DNA of 64,000 bases from Bolinopsis microptera. Lineage: Eukaryota; Ctenophora; Tentaculata; Lobata; Bolinopsidae. Positions 20,913 to 30,800 of this stretch are shown here, piece by piece; the first letter of the stretch is position 1; the number at the start of each line of letters is the position of its first letter. The stretch covers positions 2,790,001 through 2,854,000 of the forward strand of contig NC_087077.1 of NCBI RefSeq assembly GCF_026151205.1. Reading direction: 5' to 3'. The position numbers were made by a program, and so were the translations under genes. The notes under the pieces are model-generated. The model made no database searches. It was given only the letters and a program-made list of their open reading frames with translations, and was not told where the DNA came from.

Positions 20913-22554
20913 TTACGGGTAAACCGCCCCTAAAACGTCACCTGTTTTTTGGGCCCAGATTGCCGAGTTAGGGCTAAATTTACAGGGTTCTGAAGTGTCT
21001 AGGAATAATATTTAAACCTTTTTCTAGCCTGCCAGGAAGATTTGGAAATTTGAAAATAAAATCAGGTACAATTTTTTTGACGTTGAAATGGAGTCACTTT
21101 TAAAACACCACCCCTAAAATGTCAACTCTATATGTGTGATAATTTCAAAATGTACAGGAGGCCTGATTTATCTTTTGTCACTAGTACTATTTGTTTTGTC
21201 TTATTAAAACATTAAGCTACTTGAAAACATTCACTCACTAAAGGAAGTACCTCAAAACCGTAATCACCCCCTAAAATGTCACGTGCACCACCCCTAAAAC
21301 GTCAGCTAAAACAGGTTGTGTAGCACTCAGAATGTTGCTCAATTATTAATTTTAACCACTTCTGGGACAAATATAACCTATTTCTGAGAGGTTTCGACTA
21401 GAATTTCTCTCTCTGTTGAAAAAAAATGGTGGAATTTAGTCAATTTACTTTTTGTGACATTTTGGGGACTTTTTTGTTGAATACCCAAAACTTACGGCAA
21501 AACAGTAACTCAGTCAACAAAATTTACACCTGTAGTTAGATTATCTAGTTATAAACTAACAATTGGCACAAAAGAAATGGATTCAATGTGATTTTAACCT
21601 TGTGCAAATTGCATGTTTTAATTGCATTTTTTGGGATTTTTAACATCATCCTGCATCTTGGCAATTTTAGTGACCTGTAAGCCAACCCAGTAATCGATCT
21701 GACCTTCTCTATAGACTAGATTTGACTGCTTTTAGCAAAATTGAATGTCAAAAACTACGGTTTTTGGTACTTACTAGTTTATGGTAAACCTATGATATGC
21801 CCCCTAAAATGTCATTTTTTTCTCCCCTAAAATGTCAAATTTGTATTTTGTTCGCATGGTGTGCAATAATAGTATATAGCTCTTGTTTTGGCACTTGTTA
21901 ATTATTAACATCAACTATTAACGAAATGTGAGTATGCATTGCATCTTAGGAAAAGCCTGAGTAATTTGATCAAGTTAAAATGACATTTTAGGGGGGATAA
22001 TTAGACATTTTAGGGGATGTTTATTGCGATTAATAAAATAAAACTAATTCCTTGAGCTGCCAAAGCTTTCCAATATTACCATTAGATGCTAAATATGATG
22101 TTTAATAGGCTGGTACCTCCATTTTATGGTGCTTGTAGTCTCAAAGCCAGAATATGATAAAATGACATTTTAGGGGGCGGCCAGGTGACATTTAAGGGGA
22201 GGGTAGTAATATTGAGTAATGTATAACTTTCCATATCTCCAGTCATATGTACAAAGTTGCTAAAATATGTAATTTATCACTATCCTAGACCAAAACCGAG
22301 TTAATATTGATGAATTCCAGAGTTATAAAATTGTGCGCTTTTTTTCAAAAGTAAAAAATTCGTACAAAGTGAAAAAAATGCCCTTATGGCATCATTTAGA
22401 TTCAATTTCAGGATGTGGCAGGGTCTGAATGATATTTTTTTATGTTTAGGAGTTACAAATGATTAGGTAAGATACTTTCTAAGAAGATGGGATCCAATCA
22501 ATCAAGAGTGGCGTTTTAGGGGTGGGTGACATTTTAGGGGCGGTTTACCCGTAA
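20913..22554. mobile_element. 1.64-kb non-autonomous TIR element with 12 mirrored CCCCTAAAATGTCA motifs
   Basis: Terminal inverted repeats start TTACGGGTAAACCGCCCC at 20913 and end with the inverse at 22554, about 29 bp and matching except at one base. Inside, a 14-bp motif recurs. In the left half it reads CCCCTAAAA(T/C)GTCA at 20927, 21111, 21268, 21291, 21801 and 21824. In the right half it reads inverted, TGACATTTTAGGGG, at 21981, 22003, 22163, 22186, 22511 (partial) and 22527. The orientation switches once, near the middle. No transposase frame is present. The target duplication is unclear because the ends TTA/TAA may be part of it. It probably sits in the 3' region of the preceding gene. 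Confidence 0.8.
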
Positions 22555-22796
22555 TCATAAATAAAATAAGAGGTTAAACCACGAATTAGTTAGCTAGACG
22601 TAAACTTGAGGAAATATTCTTTACTTAAAAAACTTTATTTGGTTGTTAGTATTTTTATTACGGTATGGTAAGTGGTTGAATTTAGGGGAATTTAGTGAGA
22701 CAGGGTCAGTTTCTCTATTGTCTTAGAAAAATTTCTACTTTACAGTAGGCAATGCTGAGTGGCAGGAATGAGGGACCAAAACGCTTGGGGCTAACA

Positions 22797-23175
22797 CAGT
22801 GGCGTAATAATGCCTGTTGGCTCCCCCCGCCGAAAATGCCCCCTCCCCTTTTGGCAACCCTCCCTAAAATTGAACCAATTAGATGATTTTAAAGGATACG
22901 CCAGTAAAATCTTTAAAAAAGCTTACTGGGCCGCGCTCAGCCTGTCATTCCGCCGAATCTCTATTCGTTTATGAACATAATAGCCTGAGGTCCCCAGGTA
23001 ATAAAAAAGCGTGTTCATAGAGCAAAACGCACAGTTTTCCTAGTACCTCAGTTAAGTTTTTCAAAATTGTCCCACATCCAAACGACGATTTTGCGCCCCC
23101 CTAAGATGGCGCCCCGCATCCCTCCCCCCCCTCCCCCCACACAGCGGGGTCAGCAGGCCCTTTGTTACGCCACTG
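22797..23175. mobile_element. hAT-like MITE
   Basis: The left end CAGTGGCGTAATAATGCC and the inverse of the right end (CAGTGGCGTAACAAAGGGCC) are typical hAT-type termini. The interior is C-rich with no coding frame and has been hit by a younger mini-element at 22923-23001. No convincing 8-bp duplication is seen. Confidence 0.7.
22923..23001. mobile_element. About 80-bp mini-element nested in the hAT-like MITE
   Basis: Starts TTACTGGGCCGCGCTCAGCC and ends AGCCTGAGGTCCCCAGGTAA, which are imperfect inverses of one another. The middle reads CGCCGAATCTCTATTC then TATGAACATAATA. Its insertion inside another element shows it moved later. Other copies are at 24807, 26662, 27302, 27480 and 41851. Confidence 0.8.
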
Positions 23176-23358
23176 CTTGGACATCAATTCCACACCCACA
23201 ATCCATATTGCCTTCCATGCCATCTAGAGGATTGAATTCAGGAATTTGATTATAATATTTAATTATAATAATAAATCTATACAGTTGCACAACTGAAACT
23301 AATATGGCCCTTTTTTGGGCAGAAAATGTGTCGTGTCAAAATAACACTCCTTGTTAAA

Positions 23359-24367
23359 TTACCTGGGGACCTCAGGCTATCATGTTCATAAACATAAAGA
23401 TTTGGCGGAATGACAGGCTGAGCGGAATAACACACAGGAGGGCCAGGGGCTAAGTGCAAAGAAACTGCTGCTAACTGCTGCTCACTGCTGCTCACTGCTG
23501 CTCACTGCTACTAACTGTTCAGCAGTGAGCAGCAGTGAGCAGCAGTGAGCAGCAGTGAGCAGCAGTGAGCAGCAGTTAGTAGCAGTGAGCAGCAGTGAGC
23601 AGCAGTGAGCAGCAGTGAGCAGCAGTTTAAGTTAGAATGTAGATTAATGATAATAATTGTCAAATGACGTTATATATTATATAACAGTTATAAATGTTCA
23701 ATAGTTGTAGAGCGATTTCAAGAGTAGTGGTCCACAGGGGTCCGAAAAAGCCGTACAGGCACTTGGGTCCTTATCCTTGTCACTAATCTCAATTGGATTC
23801 GGTTTACACAAAATATGAACATTTAGACGTACACATTGACATGATATTTATTAGAAAGCAAAAAGTATAAAATAATACGTGCGTGCGCGGCTTGAGCCGC
23901 GCCGCATAAGAACGGATGCGTGCAGGGGCTGGAGTACGCTTGTATGTAGATTAATGAAATGTTGCATTGTACATATTTAGAACTGACGATATATTATGAT
24001 CTAATAGTAAATTTTACAAAGCTGGCTTTGGATTTAGGTAAGATTATAATTTATTTCAAAAAACCACGGATAGTTTTAAATTTATTTCTATTTGTCGTTA
24101 ATCATAAACAATTTAATCCTGTTTTCAAGGATGCGCGGCTTTGGCGGCCAATTATTGACTTATACATTAAATTGAATTTTAAATAGAAATGTGAATATAT
24201 TAAAATTTAAAACTTTCAAAACGGAGGCTTATAAATATTATTATATTATGATTGTAAAATAAAGGATAAAATTTTAAATTTGTTTCACTAAAAATTTGTT
24301 TCACTAGTTAGCAGCAGTTTCTTTGCACTTAGCCTCTCCTGCGAACAGGCTGGGCACAGCCCAGTAA
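23359..24367. mobile_element. 1-kb long form of the TTACCTGGGG/CCCAGTAA element
   Basis: The left end TTACCTGGGGACCTCAGG is the same as in the 80-bp family; the right end is GGGCACAGCCCAGTAA. Just inside both ends lies an inverted block. It is GGGGCTAAGTGCAAAGAAAC then TGCTGCTAAC on the left near 23448-23475, and its inverse near 24306-24333 on the right. So it appears to be a long foldback relative of the mini-elements. The interior has an inverted minisatellite and AT-rich DNA, with no transposase. Confidence 0.6.
23464..23628. repeat. Inverted minisatellite of (GCAGTGAGCA)n type
   Basis: CTGCTGCTCA-type units run up to about 23517. From there the complementary strand version AGCAGTGAGC continues for about ten units. 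The two arms can fold into a long hairpin with a tiny loop around GTTCAGC. Confidence 0.85.
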
Positions 24368-24806
24368 CTTGTTGAAGTGATATTTAAATTTGAAATTGAC
24401 CATATTATTGTTTTAGCTGAGACACCTCACGGCAAGTAGACCAAAGTGGCTCTTGCAGAAAATTATTTAAACAATATACACGTAATATAGCAATGACCCT
24501 ATATAATTTTTTTTTTTTAATGGTAAAAATTTTAAAAACTGAGGTAAAAAATAATAAAACCCTTTGCAATAATATATAACAAATTCACATCACAACAAAA
24601 AGCAGTTTATACCCCCATCCAACAAGCACTTCATGACCTTTAGGAGTTTAGGAGTGTTAACCATATTATTATATCTTTGTCAATCGTCATTCAATTTTTA
24701 AATAAGATAATGTTTTGATAATTTTTTTAAATATTGTATTTGATAAATAATTAATGTTGGTGGGGAAATATTTACATATTTCTTCACATACATATTTTGA
24801 AAACAT

Positions 24807-24890
24807 TTACCTGGGGACCTCAGGCTATTATGTTCATAAACAAAGAGAATAGAGATTCGGCGGAATGACAGGCTGAGCGCGGCCTGGTAA
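24807..24890. mobile_element. Mini-element copy
   Basis: TTACCTGGGGACCTCAGGCT at the left, GGCTGAGCGCGGCCTGGTAA at the right, 84 bp, opposite orientation to the copy at 22923. It is intact with only small changes. Confidence 0.8.
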
Positions 24891-26093
24891 GAAGACATGT
24901 GATAATGTAATTTCATAAATTTTACTTTACTTTTACTTAATTAATTGACTCTGAACACGATTCAACTTAACGGGTGATACTTGTAAAATATCTGTTCCAT
25001 ATATTGGACCGTCGACGAGTCCAACTCGGCGTGCGTCCTGGTAGGTTGTAAACCTACAAGATTCAACTTAAATTTAGTATTTACTGTAATACTAAATTAC
25101 TGCACAATCAATTTATATGTTTTGTCCCCCTACAATTGGCTGCAGCACTTGTTATCGTTTACCAATTTTGAATCACTCTTAATTTTTTTGACTTTAAATA
25201 TAAACAAGAATTTCGCCGCGGTTAAACCACGCACGATCAATTTTCCCTACGATGTATTTGTATCTTGTACCATTAATTCTTTCGAGTGAAAAGTGTGACT
25301 GGAAAAAATAATAAATGAGTGGGATTCGCGTTGCTCTAACCAGAGCCCTCTCGCTTGCAGTAGCGCGCGACCTTGTGAAACAAGCGCGTCACGCAGTACG
25401 CGTAGGCACATGGCTATGTGAAGGATTCGCGCATGATAAAAATTGACAATTTATTTGACCAATGTAGTGCCGCGCGCATCAACAATAAATGAATCCAGAA
25501 AATTGCGGAAAATAACATTGCGAAGGAGGAACTTCACTGTAATTAATTAATACATGACTAGCGTCGCGCGCAGCATCACAGACCCTTCCAATACACATAA
25601 TTTTAGGGGAGTGGTCTATATTGCGAAGGAGCAAACTTTTGTCGACACCATAGGACCGTCGGGCCACTTTATATATCCAAACCCGATTACTTATTCCCTA
25701 CGATCTTTTTGCCTTCGGCAAGAGTAGGGAAAAAAATTAATAAACGGTACCCGGCCGGTACAATATTTGAAATATTGTTAACGGCTGATACTCGTAAAAT
25801 ATTTTTTTCAACGTCCTGGTAGGTTATAAACTTGACCATTGTTAATGATTTGGCCCGGCGCGCGCTACTTCGTAGCTCGTGCCGTCGTAACATTTCGAGA
25901 AGAAAGCGGCGCGCGCTACTTCGCGTTCGAAGAAATTTAGACGAGTAACAACCGTCAAGTTATAAATCTACAAAAATATCGTCGATAGCTTGCAAATCAA
26001 TTTTTCAAACTTGTCGCGCGGCGCAAACGTGCTTATCCCTATATATACTATTCTGTATTCGGTTTTTTATATGCGTGAAGGGAACCTTATGCC

Positions 26094-26133
26094 TTACCTG
26101 GGGACATCAGGCTATTATATTTATGTTCATAAT
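26094..26133. mobile_element. Mini-element fragment
   Basis: Only the left end, TTACCTGGGGACATCAGGCT, and about 20 further bases remain. Confidence 0.55.
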
Positions 26134-26277
26134 CGCCTTGATTCACGATGTCAATCCTTCGCAGCTCGGATGATGATTAATCACTCTACCATCTACACTT
26201 GACTAGCTGTCACGTGACTTTTTAAACACGTTCTCTTGGTGGCCCTGAATGACTATTCGAAATCATATGCCAACCTT

Positions 26278-26328
26278 AACCCTAACCCAATCCCTAACAA
26301 AAGCATATGCTGAAACCCTAACCCTAAC
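26278..26328. repeat. Short telomere-like CCCTAA stretch
   Basis: Two clusters, TTAACCCTAACCC and AAACCCTAACCCTAACG, lie 20 bases apart. They match the animal telomere hexamer but are only two or three units each. Either an interstitial repair scar or chance. Confidence 0.4.
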
Positions 26329-26635
26329 GAGAAATTCGACCAACTTCCTTATACGGTCATATCACGTGATAAAGACAGTTTTTCGCAAATATCTCGGCAG
26401 GGGAGCATTTTAACCTTATGTCATGGGAGGTGATTCGGAATCAGCGGCCGAAAATACATCGATTCAAGCTGGTTTCAACTGTCGGGGGCCCTTTTAGAAT
26501 AATCTCGAAGATCGACTGTAAAGTGATTTAGCACGCTTGTCGCAGCTCGGTGAGGCACAATGGTGCATCTCGCCGACCTACCGAGAAGAATTATTTGATG
26601 CGCGGCGCGACCCAGTAGTGCATCGCGCTACAAAT

Positions 26636-26772
26636 AATCGCCGAATAGAGATTAGACGGAATTTACCATGGGCCGCGCTCAGCCTGTCATTCCGCCGAAT
26701 CTCTATTATGAACATAGTAGCCTGAGGTCCCTTGGTAAGGCGGAATGACAGGCTGAGCACCGCCCAGTTAAG
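26636..26772. mobile_element. Nested mini-element cluster
   Basis: A nearly complete copy at 26662-26738 (TTACCATGGGCCGCGCTCAG to CCCTTGGTAA) is sandwiched between two halves of another copy in opposite orientation (CGCCGAATAGAGAT on the left, GGCGGAATGACAGGCTGAGC to 26772 on the right). This fits insertion of one copy into another. Confidence 0.65.
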
Positions 26773-27301
26773 GTTCACATAGCCATGTGTCTACGCGTAC
26801 TGCGTGACGCGCGCTACTGCAAGCGAGAGGGCTCTGGTTAGAGCAACAGTTAAGGGAACTCAGCGATCCGAGGGGTTTTCGGTTTATAGCGCTAGTTTAT
26901 TACATAACAGGCTATGTAAGTTTGCACTACTGACTACTTGGTTCGGTTTCACCTAACCATGTGCTTTCGCGCCACTTCGGGCGCGCTTGTTTGTTGTTGT
27001 GAGGCGGGCGCGCGCTACTGCAAGCGCAAGGGCTCTGGATAGAGCAAGGTTCGGTTATAAACTTGTAGCGCGATATGATGCGTTACTGTGCCGCGCACTC
27101 AACTTTTAATTTAACAAAAGCCCTTACGCGACGCGCTTGCAATATCGCGCCCGTCGTCGCGTTTTTGTAGGTTTACAACCTACCAGGACGCGCGCCGAGT
27201 TGGACAATATATGGAACAGATATTTTAGAGTATCACCCGTTAATCGCGTTTAAACAAGCGTGTCACTTATATTAATCATTCATGTTCTAAACTTCTTATA
27301 T

Positions 27302-27392
27302 TTACTGGGCGGCGCTCACTAGCCTGTCATTCCTCCAAATCTCTATTTTATGATTATGAACATAAATATAATAGCCTGGGGTCCTCAGGTAA
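27302..27392. mobile_element. Mini-element copy, 91 bp
   Basis: TTACTGGGCGGCGCTCACTA to GGGGTCCTCAGGTAA. The centre is expanded by about ten bases (TATGATTATGAACATAAATA) compared with the 79-bp copies. Confidence 0.75.
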
Positions 27393-27479
27393 AACTTCTA
27401 TGTAATTTTTGAGCTGGTTAATACATAATACATGTAAATTGTACAAAGATATGCAATATGGGTAAAGTATAGGGTGACG

Positions 27480-27558
27480 TTACCTGGGGACCTCAGGCTA
27501 TTATGTTCATAAACATATATAGATTCGGCGGAATGACAGGCTGAGCGCGGCCCAGTAA
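27480..27558. mobile_element. Mini-element copy, 79 bp
   Basis: TTACCTGGGGACCTCAGGCT to GCGCGGCCCAGTAA, inverse orientation to its neighbour 90 bases away. It lies about 300 bases beyond the stop codon of the minus-strand PIGB gene. Confidence 0.8.
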
Positions 27559-27864
27559 AGGGTGACGCAAAACATCGAAAACAGAAGAAAGACAGGGTTT
27601 GGCACATTTGAACAAAAAATTTGTATATAAAGTTAATCACAGACTAAAACATTTAAAATGACTTCATAAGCTAAGTTTACATGGTAAAGCAATAAAAACA
27701 TCAAACAATATTAATAAAAAGACATGCATTCGCTTAAAATACTCACGGAATCATCAAACTCCTAATAGGTATCACTTGAAAAGATATTAGAGACAAATTC
27801 TAATCGAAATAAAAATAAAATGCACACACAGCATAGAACTAGAAGTTAGGATTGCCACATGCTA

Positions 27865-30800
27865 TCATGCACCCCACGTTTTCTTGTAGAGTAACAAATG
27901 AGAAGTAAGTTTATCGTCGACCAACAAATGAGCAAAGAAATATTTCCTGTCCACTTTATAACCTGAATCCTTCAGCAGCTTATGAAGATGCGGTAGATTT
28001 TCCTCGAACGCCACAACGTACTCAGTACTTTTGGCCACCCTTTTCTTCTCGCCGCTGAACTTTTTCCACCAACTCTGAGGATCCCGATAAAATTGTTTCT
28101 CCTCGTGCTCGTAGCTCTCGAGCCCGGACAAGTCGGGGGAACAGTCCAGAAACCGGAGGTCGACCTCAGCATTGTGAATGTGAGAGTGGAAGGGAGTAGC
28201 ATGGCACGGTGTCAGGAACACCACACTGTCACCCGATTTAACTGAGCTCGATAAATCATGTACAACAGAAATAGTACCGCGCTGGTGGAAGAAGCCGATG
28301 TAAAAGGCTACAATTATATTAACGAGGGCGTTGAGCATTATGATGGTGTAAAGAGAGGACCTTTCAATGTGCCGACTGATCCAATGTAAACCCAGCCCGG
28401 CCCAGACCATGCATATTGGCATCAGGTGTTGCACAAACCGGAACTCTTTGTGGGATATTGTCGAGAAGAAGAACAATGTTGCCAGCACGACACCCAAGAA
28501 CTGCCTAGGATAGTCCCGCTCCTTGATGAACGCCACCGCAATGAAAATAGAATGAGTGCCAAGAATGGCAGGTACACCCTGAGACAGGTACCAATGCCAG
28601 GGATGTGCCCCGTACACCTCACTACCAGCCATGTTGAACTTGAGGAAGTTCTGGAAGACGAAAGTGAATTTTCCGTACATGTAGGAGTCGAGCAGGGTGG
28701 TTAGAACAAGAGTAGGAAGTCCGATGACAAATGCTTTGATAATCGAGGAGAATCTTCTCTCGGGACATTTTATCAGGTAGTGGACACCTGAGGTTTAGTT
28801 TGTTAAGTCGAGGTGTTTCTAACTTGCCTACAAACTGTTTTCAGTGTAAAAAAGAACCGGTTTAAGATCGGAGGTTAAAATCCAGAGATAGCTGTTAATT
28901 GGAATATGAATATGAATATCAGTGATATTTATAAGAATGGCAAACCTAGAAAGACCCAGAAAAGGACCAGAGTAGGACGTATAGCCACACTGAGAGCCGC
29001 CAGTATTACAGCCGGGTAGGTTACTTTGTCGTTGTACCTGAGATTCCTCTCATTATCTTTAGTGAGTATCAAAATTTTTTTTCAACGATCTATGAAAGTT
29101 TTTATACGATTCATTTAAGCAAATATCCAATATTATCAACCACTAGGAGATTGTGGAGGACTCAAGATCAAATATCAAGTTCCCTGTGGACAATAACAAA
29201 GAAAATCTAACCTTGTCGGCCATAAGTTCAAAGTAGCTGTTATCAACAATGTTTCAATGTTGTTGACGAGTGGACGCGGGGAAACGTAAAACAGGTACCT
29301 GGAAATTAGACATTATAAATAGAGAAGTACAGGGAGAATTTGAAAAGCAGGCAGGTTTATCGATATTTTCCGTTAACATTACCAAACAAACCATGATATT
29401 ACTTTTTGTGACCTTGATTGAAAATGTTACACCTCACGGTATGTTGTGACGAGCTATGCTTGACAATCTAATCAAAAATTGGTCTTCATGAGCCCATTAG
29501 TAACATGTGCTTATTGCTTTATTGTCAGTAACCACGATTATCACGCGCAACAGACGATTTCCGTGTCCTTATGCAATATGCATATTACCTTTTATTTAGC
29601 GTGATCTATTTCTTTAGTTGTACTTGTATCGGAACAGTTTTATTTACGTTGACTACTCTTTCACAGTGTATTGTTAAGCTTTCAAGCAGTATACTATTTT
29701 GTTTTCTATATTCTATCAGACTTTTATACATTACTTTATCATATTTTATTGAACTAAGTTGTAGTATTGCCAGATCCAAGTTCATCGTTCAATTTGTAAC
29801 GGAGTTTTATATTAACAGGAAACGATGTAACAGAGTCGATATATTTTAATGTTGCCATGGGGTGGTAAGTCCCCATACATCGTGGTCCGGTAGTTTCATT
29901 GCGACTTATCCCTTTAATCTGCAAAATGTCCCGTACTTTCTGTTTTCCACCTGGTCATATAAAAAAGTGTGTTTTATAGCCTATTAACGCACGCGCCGAG
30001 TTGCTTCACAACTCATCGAAGATGTTATATTTCAAAAAGATATTGTATAGTACGGGTATCACCTGTTAAAATACACGATAAGAATCTAATTTAAGTGCAC
30101 ATAATATTATTATTTACGTCTTCAGTTTACAAATCAGTGAAACACAAACATACTATGCGGGGGGACTACAGACCCCCTCAAAGATCTATAACATGAGGTC
30201 GTACGTATGTGCGCGTGAACGGCATCACCATTATGGTATCACGCGTTACGCGAACGCGCTTGATTTTGCCAAAACGTTTCAAGTAAGCGATTAGATCTTT
30301 AGATGTTAATTGTTATGCACATCTGCGATGTCAGACATCTAATCACTTTGCTCGGCTTATAAATGTAGAAATAATGAGGAAGTTGTGATGGTTACGGTGT
30401 CAATCTGATAGTAGTCAAACCTACGTTAAGAATTGCTTGGAAGTTGAAAGTGAGTAGGTCTACAAATACCAATGAAGACGAACTCCACAGCTCCACTTTA
30501 GAAAAAGTCTACCCTACAACCAGTGTGACTTGTTCATTTATATCATTACCAATTGTACAATAATTAGTTCTCCCCGAGTCCTGTACAATGGATCTCATAA
30601 AATAGCACAAAATGTGTGTCAGCGACCTCGTGAACAAGTGCTCGTACATCACAGGTAATTATTTAACAAATCAATAAAAAAGAAGATGATAACTAAATTA
30701 CTAATTTAGTAAATTAGTCCTAATTAGTTCTAATCAGTCCTAATTAAATATTCCCTCACCAGGATGAGAGTTGCATTATGACGGAGTAGGTAGCTTGGGA

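Larger units (their letters stand above)
24968..27243. repeat. GC-rich foldback repeat island
   Basis: An outer inverted pair flanks the island: 24968-25060 (TAACGGGTGATAC ... AACTCGGCGTGCGTCCTGG) and 27163-27243, its near inverse. An inner inverted pair carries GCTCTAACCAGAGCCCTCTC at 25335 and the inverse at about 26825 and 27030. Between them are CGCGCGCTACTTCG blocks, unusual in this AT-rich window. No protein is encoded. The same sequence types recur at 42.1-43.0 kb and, as a remnant, near 30.0 kb. The whole looks like a large non-autonomous foldback element or several nested ones. Confidence 0.6.

Noticed and set aside
23464..23628. CRISPR-like regular repeats
   Set aside because: Contiguous 10-bp units with no spacers, and inverted at the centre; a minisatellite in a eukaryotic genome.
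30600..30656. Plus-strand mini-exon ATGTGTGTCAGCGACCTC with donor CAG|GTAATT inside PIGB intron 4
   Set aside because: Only 15 codons, no partner exon, antisense to PIGB; kept out for lack of support.
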